This document shows, piece after piece, positions 1-7,582 of a DNA stretch of 31,285 bases; the first letter of the stretch is position 1, and each line of letters opens with the position of its first letter. Both the position numbers and the translations under genes were made by a program. This stretch comes from Neorhizobium sp. UBA7851. GTDB lineage: Bacteria > Pseudomonadota > Alphaproteobacteria > Rhizobiales > Rhizobiaceae. The stretch spans positions 13,465 to 44,749 of the forward strand of contig DLSX01000178.1 in the NCBI GenBank assembly GCA_002500765.1. The letters are read 5' to 3'. The notes beneath the pieces are model-generated. The model saw nothing but the letters and a program-made list of their open reading frames with translations. It was not told the DNA's origin and did no database searches.

Positions 1-57
1 GAACTTATCCGCAATGCGCTGGTCGAAGTCGTCAACCGTCCCGTTCCGACCCGCTAA
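1..57 (+). CDS. C-terminal fragment of an unidentified protein
   Basis: The first frame is open from the window edge and stops at TAA (55-57). It gives 18 residues ending in NRPVPTR. A short hairpin with a T-run follows at 76-101, as expected after a real gene end. Eighteen residues are too few for me to name the family; the gene is cut by the window edge. Confidence 0.55.
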   Translation, partial: ELIRNALVEVVNRPVPTR

Positions 58-75
58 TATATTGAGGAAATCACG

Positions 76-101
76 GTGCGCTGATGGATAGCGCACTGTT
101 T
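76..101 (+). terminator. Probable intrinsic terminator of the upstream gene
   Basis: GTGCGCT (76-82) pairs perfectly with AGCGCAC (90-96) around a 7-base loop and is followed by TGTTTT. The stem is short and the T-run weak, so termination may be partial. Confidence 0.5.
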
Positions 102-144
102 TCCGATGCTTGCACACTTCAATTCGTCGCAATTTTACACTAGC

Positions 145-164
145 CTCCGCTCAACTTAGCGGAG
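145..164 (+). promoter_or_regulatory. Hairpin just upstream of the MotA/TolQ-like gene
   Basis: CTCCGCT (145-151) and AGCGGAG (158-164) form a perfect 7-bp stem around CAACTT. It ends four bases before the GAGG that serves as ribosome binding site for the ATG at 177, so it could limit access to that site. A promoter could lie just upstream (TTGCAC at 110, TACACT at 135), but the 19-base spacing is poor. Confidence 0.35.
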
Positions 165-176
165 TCGAGGCGTATT

Positions 177-1223
177 ATGGCGAATGCGACGGTGGATGAT
201 CTGGACGAATCGGAAACGGGCCGCGGCGGCTATAAGCACAAGCTTTCCAATCCTGCGTCGTTTCTCTGGACGATGCTCATCTTCCTTATTCTCGTCGGTT
301 TCGTCGCGTCGATCCTCTACAGGCAGGCCGCACACGCGTTCCAGACCAATCCCGGCCTGAACGGACTTATCCTCGGCGTCCTTGCAATCGGCATCCTGCT
401 CGTCTTCGTGCAGGTGATCAGCCTTGCGCGGGAGGTGGGCTGGTTCAATTCCTTCCGGGCCGCTGGCGGCGATGCCGACAAGGTGGGCCGCGAGCCGCGG
501 CTTCTGGCGCCGATGCGCACCTTGATCGGGCGGCGCCGCAAAGTGAACCTGTCGACTGTCGCCTATCGCTCCATTCTCGATTCCATCGGAACGCGCCTGG
601 ACGAATCGCGTGACACGTCGCGCTATCTTATCGGCCTTCTGGTTTTTCTCGGTCTGCTCGGCACTTTCTGGGGCCTGATCGAAACGATCGGCTCGATCAG
701 CGATGTCATCGGTGCTCTGGACCCGTCTTCGAACGGATCGAACGATATCCTCAGCGCCATCAAGAGCGGTCTCGCTCAGCCGCTCGCCGGCATGGGCACC
801 GCATTCTCCTCATCGCTGCTCGGTCTTTCCGGGTCGCTGATCCTCGGTTTTCTCGACCTGCAGGCCGGTCGCGCGCAGAACCGCTTCTACACTGAGCTTG
901 AAAACTGGCTCTCTTCGGTAACAGACGTCGGTTACGACGGGCCGATCACCGATGGCGACAGCGGTGCCGCAGATGAAATCAAGGCTTTGACCAACGAGTT
1001 GCGCCGGCTTGTCGCCGCCCAGGCGAAAGCCGGGCGCGACGGTGCCGAGAGCGAGCGCTCGATGGCGGCCATGGCCAATCTGGCCGAGGGCATCCAGGGG
1101 CTGGTGAAGAATATGCGCAACGAACAGCAGATGCTGCGCGACTGGATCGAGGCGCAGCAGGAAGAATCGAAGGCCATGCGCCGCACCCTCGACCGGCTTT
1201 CCGACAAGATCGGGGGGAAATAA
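177..1223 (+). CDS. MotA/TolQ/ExbB-family proton channel protein
   Basis: 348 residues. Four membrane segments are visible, at roughly residues 28-50, 60-83, 150-172 and 200-225. The second pair holds the small-residue-rich channel core of the MotA/TolQ/ExbB family (motifs GLLGTFWGL and GLAQPLAGMGTAFSSSLLGL). The last ~90 residues form a charged, helical, coiled-coil-like tail rich in E, R and Q. The ATG has GAGG seven bases upstream. The stop is three bases from the next gene, which encodes an OmpA/MotB-like partner with a membrane Asp, so the two probably form an ion-driven stator-like complex in the inner membrane. No flagellar genes are nearby, so a flagellar motor role is unlikely. I infer an envelope energy-coupling role; the target is unknown. 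Confidence 0.85.
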   Translation: MANATVDDLDESETGRGGYKHKLSNPASFLWTMLIFLILVGFVASILYRQAAHAFQTNPGLNGLILGVLAIGILLVFVQVISLAREVGWFNSFRAAGGDADKVGREPRLLAPMRTLIGRRRKVNLSTVAYRSILDSIGTRLDESRDTSRYLIGLLVFLGLLGTFWGLIETIGSISDVIGALDPSSNGSNDILSAIKSGLAQPLAGMGTAFSSSLLGLSGSLILGFLDLQAGRAQNRFYTELENWLSSVTDVGYDGPITDGDSGAADEIKALTNELRRLVAAQAKAGRDGAESERSMAAMANLAEGIQGLVKNMRNEQQMLRDWIEAQQEESKAMRRTLDRLSDKIGGK

Positions 1224-1226
1224 GCG

Positions 1227-2258
1227 ATGGCGCTCGCCAAGAACCGCCGTCGCGAACGCACAGTCGATTTCTGGCCGGGTTTCGTGGATGCGCTGTCCAC
1301 ACTTCTTCTGGCCATCATGTTCCTGCTCACCGTCTTCGTGCTGGCGCAGTTCCTGCTCAGCCGCGAGATTACCGGCCGCGACGAGGTTTTGAACCGGCTG
1401 AACAGCCAGATCGCCGAATTGACCAACCTGCTGGCGCTGGAAAAAAGCGGCAGCCAGGATCTAGAGGATCAGCTTGCAAATCTTCAATCCTCGCTGGCTG
1501 CGGTGGAAAGCGATCGCTCGCGCCTGCAGCAGCTCCTGAATGACGGAGCGGGGGCCAGTTCCGCCGCCAATGCCCGCGTGGGCGAACTGACCAGCGAGCT
1601 GAACAACCAGCAGCAGATCAGCCAGCGCGCGGCAAGCCAGATCGAGTTGCTGAACCAGCAGATCGCGGCGCTGCGCGCCCAGATCGCCGCTGTCGAGCAG
1701 GCGCTGCAGGCGTCCGAGGCGAAGGATGCAACCTCGCAGGCACAGATTTCCGATCTCGGCCGACGTCTCAACGTCGCCCTTGCCGCACGCGTTCAGGAAC
1801 TCAACCGCTACCGCTCCGACTTCTTCGGCCGGTTGCGCGAGATCCTGTCCGACCGTGAGAACATCCGCATCGTCGGTGACCGTTTCGTCTTCCAGTCGGA
1901 AGTGCTGTTCCCGGTCGGAGGGAGCGAGCTGGACGATGCCGGGCGGGGCGAAATGGACAAGCTCGCCATGGCTCTGCTTGAACTCGCCAAGGAAATTCCG
2001 GCTGAGATCAACTGGGTGCTCAGGGTCGACGGCCACACCGATAACTCGCCCCTCTCCGGTGCGGGCCGTTATCGCGACAACTGGGAGCTTTCATCCGCTC
2101 GTGCAACATCGGTCGTGAAGTATCTGATTTCGAAGGGCGTTTCCGCCAATCGTCTGGTCGCGGCAGGTTTTGGTGAATTCCAGCCGATAGCGCCGGGCGA
2201 TACACTGGAAGAGAAATCGCAAAACCGTCGCATCGAGCTGAAACTGACGGAACGCTGA
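1227..2258 (+). CDS. OmpA/MotB-like peptidoglycan-binding stator partner
   Basis: 343 residues in three parts. A single N-terminal membrane helix at about residues 15-42 contains Asp21 in the context FWPGFVDALSTLLL, which lines up with the proton-binding Asp of MotB. Residues ~45-190 are a long Gln/Glu/Leu-rich coiled coil. Residues ~215-343 are an OmpA C-terminal peptidoglycan-binding domain (VDGHTDN, NWELSSARA, GFGEFQP, QNRRIELKL). The start ATG follows a G-rich ribosome binding site in the tail of the upstream gene. Known relatives such as MotB, PomB and ZorB anchor a stator to the cell wall. The long coiled coil would span periplasmic distance. The complex and its output remain to be identified. 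Confidence 0.85.
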   Translation: MALAKNRRRERTVDFWPGFVDALSTLLLAIMFLLTVFVLAQFLLSREITGRDEVLNRLNSQIAELTNLLALEKSGSQDLEDQLANLQSSLAAVESDRSRLQQLLNDGAGASSAANARVGELTSELNNQQQISQRAASQIELLNQQIAALRAQIAAVEQALQASEAKDATSQAQISDLGRRLNVALAARVQELNRYRSDFFGRLREILSDRENIRIVGDRFVFQSEVLFPVGGSELDDAGRGEMDKLAMALLELAKEIPAEINWVLRVDGHTDNSPLSGAGRYRDNWELSSARATSVVKYLISKGVSANRLVAAGFGEFQPIAPGDTLEEKSQNRRIELKLTER

Positions 2259-2260
2259 TC

Positions 2261-2479
2261 ATGACTTCGGTAAAGCGGGATTTGAGCGCCCTGATCAAGG
2301 CGGTGGCGGACACGCCACGTCGCGACAACAGCACCTATCACCAGGCGCTCGCCGAGGCGCGCGAAATGTTCGATCAGGCGGAAGCCGCGCTCGGCGGCCC
2401 GGTGAAGATGAGGACCAAGGCCAAGCTGAAGCCGAACGGCAAATATGTGGTGAAATGGGTGTTCGAGCGAGCCGAGTGA
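2261..2479 (+). CDS. Small conserved-looking hypothetical protein
   Basis: 72 residues, basic, with no membrane segment or signal peptide. A predicted helical N-terminal two thirds is followed by a Lys-rich stretch (KMRTKAKLKPNGKYVVKWVFERAE-like end, beta-strand in character). The ATG lies two bases after the stop of the OmpA-like gene, so it is almost certainly the third gene of that operon and may be a cytoplasmic accessory of the channel pair. It ends 11 bases before the stop of the convergent glycoamylase-like gene. I do not recognise the family. Confidence 0.65.
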   Translation: MTSVKRDLSALIKAVADTPRRDNSTYHQALAEAREMFDQAEAALGGPVKMRTKAKLKPNGKYVVKWVFERAE

Positions 2480-2490
2480 GGCCCTTATAC

Positions 2491-3747
2491 TCAGGCCGTA
2501 TAATGGTCTGACGTGAAGCCCAGTCTCTCCAGTCCGCGCCGCACTTCCGGCGCCTTCATGAACAGGCTCCACAGAAGACCGGAGCGGTGGTTCTCGATCA
2601 TGGCGACGATCGGCCCCTGGTCGATGGCAATATAGGTCGGCGCCAGCCAGTCTATCGCCGGGGCGAAGGCATCGACGAAGCCGAAACTACCGAACAGCTT
2701 TCCGTCCTCGTAACGGATCATGGCGCGCAATGCCTCTTCCGATTCTTTCGGCAGGAAAGGGAAGCTCGACAGCGCCGCAGTCGGGGCGATAGCGCCCATG
2801 TCCGATGTCGGCGAATTGGCGTTGTAGCCATTCGGCGCTTCGGACGCTGTGAGGCCCCAGACATCGTATTGCTTGTAGGCCGGGATGCTGAAGCAGTAAT
2901 CCCGGTTTATCTGCGTGTGCGCCACGGCCTGTTGCCAGTAATCGGCATAGCGATCGGAGAGGCCGCGTGGATCGAGTGCGCATAAGGAGTATTGGGAGAG
3001 AAAAAGCGGTCCGCCGAGCGGCTCCCCAAGCGGAAGCTTCGTGCCGAAATAGCTCTCGCCGTTTTTCATCGCAACGGAGCGGGCCCAGCCCATGTGATAG
3101 TTTTCCGGCTTGATCGGATGCGTCTCGGAGCCTGCGGCCAGCACGTAGGCCGAAAGCGCCTCGTTCCATCCCAGGATCGGAAGGTTCATGGTCCAGTTAT
3201 GGACCGGGCTCCAATGCCAATACAGCGGGCCGTCATCCCGGCCGCGGGTAAACCAGTCCCACTCGACCTGGTCGAACAGCCGCGTGACGGTTGCCCGCAG
3301 CGCCTGTTCGGTTTCGGTTGAACCGGTGAAATATTCCCTGGCGCAGATCAGCCCCTGAAGCAGCAGCATGGTTTCCACCAGGTCGCCCGCGTCGTCATAT
3401 TGCGAGAATTGCACCGTCTCGCTCGTCGCGCCATCGACCATATGGGCAAAGGCACCGTGATAGCGGGTGGCCAGCATCAGCCGATCGAGGATAAGCGATA
3501 TCCGCTCCAGCGCTTCTGTCCTTTCGATCCAGCCACGCTCGGCGGCCACGATGATCGCCATCACGCCGAAACCGGTGCCGCTGATCGAAACCATGTTGGT
3601 GGCGATCGCGCCGTTCACCCAACGCTTGTCATAGATCAGCTTGCTGTCGGCGTGCGAACCCTCCCAGAAATACTGGAATGTCTGATACTGTACACTGTCC
3701 AGCAATGTGTCGAGCGGGGCATTCGGGTCCAGTGGCTCGACGATCAT
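2491..3747 (-). CDS. Glycoamylase-like family protein (PF10091 type)
   Basis: 418 residues, no signal peptide. The sequence matches the glycoamylase-like/COG5368 family in feel and length: an N-terminal FQYFWEGSHADSKLIYDK block, GTGFGVMAIIVAAERGWI, HMVDG, YDDAGDLVETMLLLQGL, LYWHWSP, LGWNEALSAYVLA, FLSQYSLCALDPRG, and GANSPTSDMGAIAPTAALSSFPF-like C-terminal motifs. Domains of this type also form the C-terminal part of cyclic beta-1,2-glucan synthases, so a role in glucan trimming is plausible. AGGA sits about 10 bases before the ATG. It starts 23 bases after the ABC exporter gene stops, on the same strand, so the two are probably cotranscribed. The substrate is not visible from sequence. Confidence 0.8.
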   Translation of the reverse strand: MIVEPLDPNAPLDTLLDSVQYQTFQYFWEGSHADSKLIYDKRWVNGAIATNMVSISGTGFGVMAIIVAAERGWIERTEALERISLILDRLMLATRYHGAFAHMVDGATSETVQFSQYDDAGDLVETMLLLQGLICAREYFTGSTETEQALRATVTRLFDQVEWDWFTRGRDDGPLYWHWSPVHNWTMNLPILGWNEALSAYVLAAGSETHPIKPENYHMGWARSVAMKNGESYFGTKLPLGEPLGGPLFLSQYSLCALDPRGLSDRYADYWQQAVAHTQINRDYCFSIPAYKQYDVWGLTASEAPNGYNANSPTSDMGAIAPTAALSSFPFLPKESEEALRAMIRYEDGKLFGSFGFVDAFAPAIDWLAPTYIAIDQGPIVAMIENHRSGLLWSLFMKAPEVRRGLERLGFTSDHYTA

Positions 3748-3770
3748 GCAGTTCCAATCCTGTTTAGCGG

Positions 3771-5567
3771 TCAGATAGCGCTTGCGCTGCGCTGTTCCAG
3801 ATCGTGGAACTGCAGGCGCGCCAGCTTGGCGTAAAGGCCACCCTTTGCAACGAGGCTCTGGTGGGTGCCTTCTTCGACTATGCGACCGTCTTCCAATACC
3901 AGAATTCTGTCAGCCTTAAGGACGGTGGCAAGACGATGGGCGATGACGAGCGTCGTGCGGTTTTCCATCAGCCCGTCCAGCGCGCGCTGCACCAGCGTTT
4001 CGCTTTCGGCATCGAGCGCGGAGGTCGCCTCATCGAGCAAAAGAACCGGCGCGTTTTTCAGGATCGCACGGGCGATCGCGATGCGCTGCCGCTGGCCGCC
4101 GGACAGAGTGATGCCGCGCTCGCCGGCCATCGTGTCGTAGCCCTGATCGAGCTTCGCGATGAACTCGTCGGCCTGGGCGGAAATGGCGGCGGCGCGGACT
4201 GCCTCGCGGGTTGCGCCCGGCATGCCGAAGGCGATGTTGTCGTGTATCGACGCGGCAAATATCGTCACATCCTGCGGCACGATTGCCAGGCGCGAGCGGA
4301 TGTCTTCGAGGCGACCTTCACGAAGATCGACCCCGTCCAGCTTCACCGATCCGGTCTGCGGATCGTAGAAACGCATCAGCAACGAAAACATCGTGCTCTT
4401 GCCGGCGCCCGACGGGCCGACGATCGCGACGGTCTCGCCGGCTTTGACATTGAAGGACAGGCTGTTGAGTGTAATCGCGCTGACGCGGGCCGGATAAGCG
4501 AAGGAGACCTGATCGAACTCGACCTCGCCACGGGCAGGTGCCGGCAGGGCAACCGGATTTTCCGGATCCTGTACGGCCGGGATTTCGTGCAGCAGTTCGG
4601 TCAGTCGCTCGGCAGCACCACCGGCGGCCGACAGTTCGCCCCAGACTTCGGAGAGCTGGCCGAGCGAGCTGGCGGCGATGACAGAATAGAGCACGAACTG
4701 GCCAAGCGTACCGGCGCTCATTTCGCCGGCAAGGACGCTCTGGGCGCCATACCACAAGACGCCGACGATCGAGCCGAAGACGAGCAGGATGGCAAAGCCG
4801 GTCAGAAGTGCGCGGGAACGGATCGCAACACGGGCGGCGTCATAGGCGTTTTCGACGGCACCGGCATAACGGTCGCTTGCCATCTGCTCGCCACCGAAGG
4901 CCTGGATGGTGCGGGTGGCAGCGACGGTTTCCGACGCGAAAGCGGAGCTTTCCGCCAGCGTGTCCTGTGCGGCGCGCGAGCGGCGGCGGACATTGCGGCC
5001 GAAACCGACGATCGGGAAGACGATGACGGGGATGGCGCCCAGCACCATGACGGAGAGCCACGGGCTGGTATAGATCATCATGCCCATCGCGCCGAGACAG
5101 AGGATGGTGTTGCGCAGGGCCTGGGAGGCGGAGGAGCCGAAGGCGGACTTGATCTGGGTCGTGTCGGCGGTCAGTCGCGAGACGATCTCACCCGACTGGT
5201 TGACGTCGAAGAAGGATGCGGAGAGGCGCGTGACATGCGCGAAGACTTCGCGTCTCAGGTCGGCCACGACCCGTTCGCCGATCGTGATGACGTAGTAATA
5301 GCGCATGGCGCTGGCGAGTGCGAGAAGCACCGCGAGCAGGAGCAGCATGCCGAAATAGTTGTTGATGAAATGGCCGTCGGCCGCCGCAAAACCATGGTCC
5401 ACCATGCGGCGCACGGCGAGCGGAAGAGCAAGCGTCGTGGCGGCTGCAAGAACCAGAAAGAAAAGTGCGCAAGCAACCAGCCTTCGGTACCGGGAGAGGT
5501 AGGGGATCAGTCGGGCGAGGGGCTTGAGGCTGCGCTTCTTCTTTTCGGTCTCAGACATGTCTGCCAC
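3771..5567 (-). CDS. MsbA-like ABC exporter, fused membrane and ATPase domains
   Basis: About 598 residues from the GTG at 5567, chosen because AGGAG lies five bases upstream; an upstream GTG at 5600 or an ATG at 5558 are alternatives. The membrane domain (about six helices) covers roughly residues 25-310. The nucleotide-binding domain has Walker A GPSGAGKST, signature LSGGQRQRIAIARAI, Walker B VLLLDEATSALD and the H-loop IAHRLAT. This is the homodimeric half-transporter layout of the MsbA-related exporter family, which moves lipids, glycans or drugs out of the cytoplasm. The downstream glycoamylase-like gene suggests a glycan or glycolipid substrate, but that is inference. The gene is divergent from rpmE. 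Confidence 0.88.
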   Translation of the reverse strand: MADMSETEKKKRSLKPLARLIPYLSRYRRLVACALFFLVLAAATTLALPLAVRRMVDHGFAAADGHFINNYFGMLLLLAVLLALASAMRYYYVITIGERVVADLRREVFAHVTRLSASFFDVNQSGEIVSRLTADTTQIKSAFGSSASQALRNTILCLGAMGMMIYTSPWLSVMVLGAIPVIVFPIVGFGRNVRRRSRAAQDTLAESSAFASETVAATRTIQAFGGEQMASDRYAGAVENAYDAARVAIRSRALLTGFAILLVFGSIVGVLWYGAQSVLAGEMSAGTLGQFVLYSVIAASSLGQLSEVWGELSAAGGAAERLTELLHEIPAVQDPENPVALPAPARGEVEFDQVSFAYPARVSAITLNSLSFNVKAGETVAIVGPSGAGKSTMFSLLMRFYDPQTGSVKLDGVDLREGRLEDIRSRLAIVPQDVTIFAASIHDNIAFGMPGATREAVRAAAISAQADEFIAKLDQGYDTMAGERGITLSGGQRQRIAIARAILKNAPVLLLDEATSALDAESETLVQRALDGLMENRTTLVIAHRLATVLKADRILVLEDGRIVEEGTHQSLVAKGGLYAKLARLQFHDLEQRSASAI

Positions 5568-5695
5568 GGGATCTCCTGCTTGCGCATCGTCATTTTTCAC
5601 AATACGCGAACTCTAGTATTTCAACGCTCGCTGCCCGCCATTGATGTCGAACAAAGAACGCTGCAGAGGCCCTCTTATCTTGGCCTTGCGGGTAC

Positions 5696-5724
5696 TTGTG
5701 CTAGCCGCGACCTTCCTGTATAGG
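5696..5724 (+). promoter_or_regulatory. Candidate rpmE promoter
   Basis: TTGTGC (5696-5701) and TATAGG (5719-5724) are separated by exactly 17 bases. This fits a housekeeping sigma factor promoter with transcription starting near 5731. It leaves a ~105-base leader before rpmE. Confidence 0.5.
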
Positions 5725-5740
5725 CTCCGCATCGAATTGG

Positions 5741-5770
5741 GAAGCCGTGACCGAACTGGTCTACGGCTTC
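5741..5770 (+). promoter_or_regulatory. Leader hairpin in the rpmE 5' untranslated region
   Basis: GAAGCCGT (5741-5748) pairs with ACGGCTTC (5763-5770), and GACC (5749-5752) with GGTC (5758-5761), around the loop GAACT with one bulged T. This makes a 12-bp helix shortly after the predicted transcription start. Autoregulatory L31 leaders are described in other bacterial groups; this could be an alphaproteobacterial analogue. Confidence 0.45.
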
Positions 5771-5835
5771 ATTGATTAAAGAGGGTCGGTGATCGCAAAA
5801 GCGGCATGGAGACCCCGCAGAGCAGGAATATCGAC

Positions 5836-6057
5836 ATGAAGGCTGACATTCATCCCGACTACCACAAGATCAAGGTCGTCATGACCGATGGCACCGAGTA
5901 CGAGACTTTCTCGACCTGGGGTTCTGCCGGTGACACCATGAACCTCGAAATCGACCCGAAGTCCCACCCGGCCTGGACCGGCGGCAACCAGCAGCTGATG
6001 GACCGTGGCGGTCGCGTTTCCAAGTTTAACAAGCGTTTCGGCGGCCTCGGCCTCTAA
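5836..6057 (+). CDS. rpmE: Large ribosomal subunit protein bL31
   Basis: 73 residues starting MKADIHPDYHKIKVVMTDGT, with the family blocks STWGS, SHPAWTGG and GGRVSKFNKRFGG. It is a component of the 50S subunit near the central protuberance. I chose the ATG at 5836 because it gives the standard L31 N-terminus and has GCAGGAA upstream; an in-frame ATG at 5806 would add ten residues with no family support. The protein has no cysteine, so it belongs to the zinc-independent form of L31. It is monocistronic, with its own promoter and a strong terminator. Confidence 0.96.
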   Translation: MKADIHPDYHKIKVVMTDGTEYETFSTWGSAGDTMNLEIDPKSHPAWTGGNQQLMDRGGRVSKFNKRFGGLGL

Positions 6058-6083
6058 TATCCGAATCCTTGACGGATTTTATA

Positions 6084-6113
6084 AAAAAAGCCTGGCGCAA
6101 GCCGGGCTTTTTT
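6084..6113 (+). terminator. Intrinsic terminator of rpmE
   Basis: AAAAAAGCCTGGC (6084-6096) pairs with GCCGGGCTTTTTT (6101-6113) through 13 pairs, including one G-T, capped by a GCAA tetraloop. It is flanked by A- and T-runs and could act in both directions. Confidence 0.9.
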
Positions 6114-6147
6114 CGTTTGGTGTCGTGGCGGGAAAGTGGGGCGTGTC

Positions 6148-6678
6148 ATGACAAAAGACAAGCAATATGAGGATCTTCGCCGGGTGGCGATCATGGGCAA
6201 TGGCGGTTCGGGCAAAACCTGGCTCGCCCGGCAACTGTCCCTGTTGCTCGACCGTGCACCCGTGCATCTCGATGACGTCTATTGGCAGCCCGGCCAGCAT
6301 GGCAGCGGTATTGCCCGTGACAAGGCTATCGTTATCGAGGAGATACGAGAGCTGTCACTGACCTCTGAATGGATCATCGAAGGCGTCTACGGTTGGTTGA
6401 TCAATGTCAGCCTTCCGCGCGCAACGACGCTGGTGTTCCTCGATCTGCCGGAAGACGAATGCATCGCCAACATCAAGGCGAGGGGCAAACAGCGCGGAGA
6501 GAACGACGAGAGTTTTGAAGAGCTGATCGTGTGGGTCTCGAAATACCGGGAGCGGCGCAACAACTGGAATTCGTTCGAAAGCCATCTGCGGATGTTTGAG
6601 GAATTCCCGAACGAAAAAGTGCGGCTCAAAGGCCGCACTGAAACTCTCGAATATCTGGATCGGCTGACCGATCGTTGA
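6148..6678 (+). CDS. P-loop nucleoside/nucleotide kinase-like protein
   Basis: 176 residues from the ATG at 6148; a GTG at 6136 lacks a suitably spaced ribosome binding site. The P-loop is GNGGSGKT (residues 17-24), followed by HLDDVYWQPG, EWIIEGVYG and FLDLPEDECIANI. These fit the adenylate-kinase-like or topology-modulation (FlaR-like) P-loop kinase family, where the HLDD/W motif lies after the first helix and a lid rich in Arg comes later (KYRERRNNW). A cytoplasmic phosphotransfer role is likely; the substrate is unknown. Its stop codon abuts the stop of rcdA on the other strand with no gap. Confidence 0.75.
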   Translation: MTKDKQYEDLRRVAIMGNGGSGKTWLARQLSLLLDRAPVHLDDVYWQPGQHGSGIARDKAIVIEEIRELSLTSEWIIEGVYGWLINVSLPRATTLVFLDLPEDECIANIKARGKQRGENDESFEELIVWVSKYRERRNNWNSFESHLRMFEEFPNEKVRLKGRTETLEYLDRLTDR

Positions 6679-7191
6679 TCAGTTGCCGAAAGCCGTCTGC
6701 AGAAGGTTCAACTGAGAACGGACGCTGTTTTCGTTATCCGGCACGGCGACGGCGTCGCTCGGACGATAGATTTCACGATCGAGAAGTGCGACGCGATTCT
6801 GCAGGCGCAGCGAGCGCTCGACCAGATCACGGAAACCTTCCGGAAGCTCGGCCCAGCCCGGTGCATTGCGATCGACATTGAACCCGTCGAGGCGAACCTT
6901 GTTCTTCTCTGCGAGAACCTGATCCTTCGACATTTCACCGTTATTGACGGCGCGCTGCAGCAGCAGCCAGGATGCCATCTGCATCAACCGTGTCGTCAGC
7001 CGCATGGATTCAGCAGCGTAAAGAACCGATGCGATGCGCGGGAGGACTTTCGACGCGGCGCGACCCGTTCCGTCGAGATAGGTCGCGGTTTCTTCCACCA
7101 GAGACATGCCCTCGGCGTAAAGTGTCTTGAACTGCGAGGAATTCGCGGCGCGGCCGGCGAAATTGACGGTATTCAGACCCTGTTCCTGCAT
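6679..7191 (-). CDS. rcdA: RcdA-family (DUF1465) proteolysis adaptor
   Basis: 170 residues. The block FAGRAANSSQFKTLYAEGM followed by SLVEETATYLDG is what I recall for DUF1465, the family of Caulobacter RcdA, an adaptor that helps ClpXP degrade the cell-cycle regulator CtrA. The body is a helical bundle and the last ~30 residues (after YRPSDAVAVPDNEN) look flexible, as in RcdA. I chose the ATG at 7191 because AGCAGG lies nine bases upstream; the ATG at 7200 has no spacing. A perfect CtrA-type box lies ~120 bases upstream, fitting feedback by CtrA on its own degradation. Identification rests on motif memory, so a database check is worthwhile. Confidence 0.78.
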   Translation of the reverse strand: MQEQGLNTVNFAGRAANSSQFKTLYAEGMSLVEETATYLDGTGRAASKVLPRIASVLYAAESMRLTTRLMQMASWLLLQRAVNNGEMSKDQVLAEKNKVRLDGFNVDRNAPGWAELPEGFRDLVERSLRLQNRVALLDREIYRPSDAVAVPDNENSVRSQLNLLQTAFGN

Positions 7192-7281
7192 GAATGTCAT
7201 CCTGCTAACGCAATCACGATGAGGCAATGGCGGGATGTAGCGAAAGGTTCCATCGCCGCCCTCATTGACTTGAACATGATC

Positions 7282-7324
7282 TTTATAATTGAAATCCGCA
7301 AGGCGTTTATTAAGGAAAGGTTAA
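7282..7324 (-). promoter_or_regulatory. Candidate CtrA-controlled promoter of rcdA
   Basis: TTAA-N7-TTAA, the full CtrA site, is perfect at 7310-7324. On the minus strand a -10-like TATAAA occupies 7282-7287. With a 17-base spacer the -35 position is 7305-7310, abutting the downstream CtrA half-site, which is the usual geometry for CtrA activation. Transcription would begin near 7276, giving an ~85-base leader. Confidence 0.6.
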
Positions 7325-7444
7325 TACCCACAAGAAGCGGTAAACCGATGCGGATGTTCTTGTTTTGGAACAGATTTTCGCCAATCGCAAGAGGGCTGCG
7401 AGACGCGCTTACACGGGAAGGTAAAGCGGTTTTGAGGCGGCCTG

Positions 7445-7474
7445 AAAAAAGAAGAGCCGCGGAAAGGCGGCTCT
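7445..7474 (-). terminator. Strong minus-strand intrinsic terminator
   Basis: AGAGCCGC (7453-7460) and GCGGCTCT (7467-7474) pair perfectly around a 6-base loop. On the minus strand the stem is followed by TCTTTTTT. It would end the candidate small RNA and any read-through from the DUF1192 gene before rcdA. Confidence 0.85.
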
Positions 7475-7544
7475 CAAGGTAAAACAGGGAGAAATCAGAC
7501 CATTCGCCGGGTGGTGAAACTGTCTGAGTCCAGGAAGCCTGGAC
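7445..7544 (-). ncRNA. Candidate trans-acting small RNA, about 100 nt
   Basis: Read on the minus strand, three hairpins follow in order. They are GTCCAGG/CCTGGAC with a 3-base loop (7528-7544), TCAGAC/GTCTGA enclosing a single-stranded CCACCCGG-containing loop, and a terminator helix AGAGCCGC/GCGGCTCT (7453-7474) followed by TCTTTTTT. A -10-like CATTAT (7551-7556) predicts a start at 7544, exactly at the first stem. A perfect CtrA-type box covers the -35 position (7568-7582). No credible open reading frame is present. The three-hairpin shape recalls rhizobial cell-cycle sRNAs such as EcpR1, but I cannot confirm identity. Confidence 0.6.
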
Positions 7545-7567
7545 GGTCTGATAATGTCTGTTAATGA

Positions 7568-7582
7568 TTAATATCCACTTAA
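7568..7582 (-). promoter_or_regulatory. Second perfect CtrA-type box
   Basis: TTAA (7568-7571), seven bases, TTAA (7579-7582); a further TTAA half-site lies at 7561-7564. It sits over the -35 position of the candidate small RNA. A weak hairpin (CCCA 7587-7590 with TGGG 7600-7603, one internal mismatch, then TTTT on the minus strand) next to it may end the DUF1192 transcript. Confidence 0.6.

Noticed and set aside
177..2258. ZorA/ZorB of a Zorya anti-phage system
   Set aside because: The pair has the right domain types, but the channel tail is short and no ZorC, ZorD or ZorE gene follows; the next genes are a 72-residue protein and a glycoamylase-like gene.
177..2258. Flagellar stator genes motA and motB
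   Set aside because: No motility genes are nearby, and the OmpA-like partner has a much longer coiled coil than MotB.
3804..5723. A 639-residue open frame opposite the ABC exporter
   Set aside because: It mirrors a well-supported gene, has no recognisable domain, and such long antisense frames are usual in GC-rich genes.
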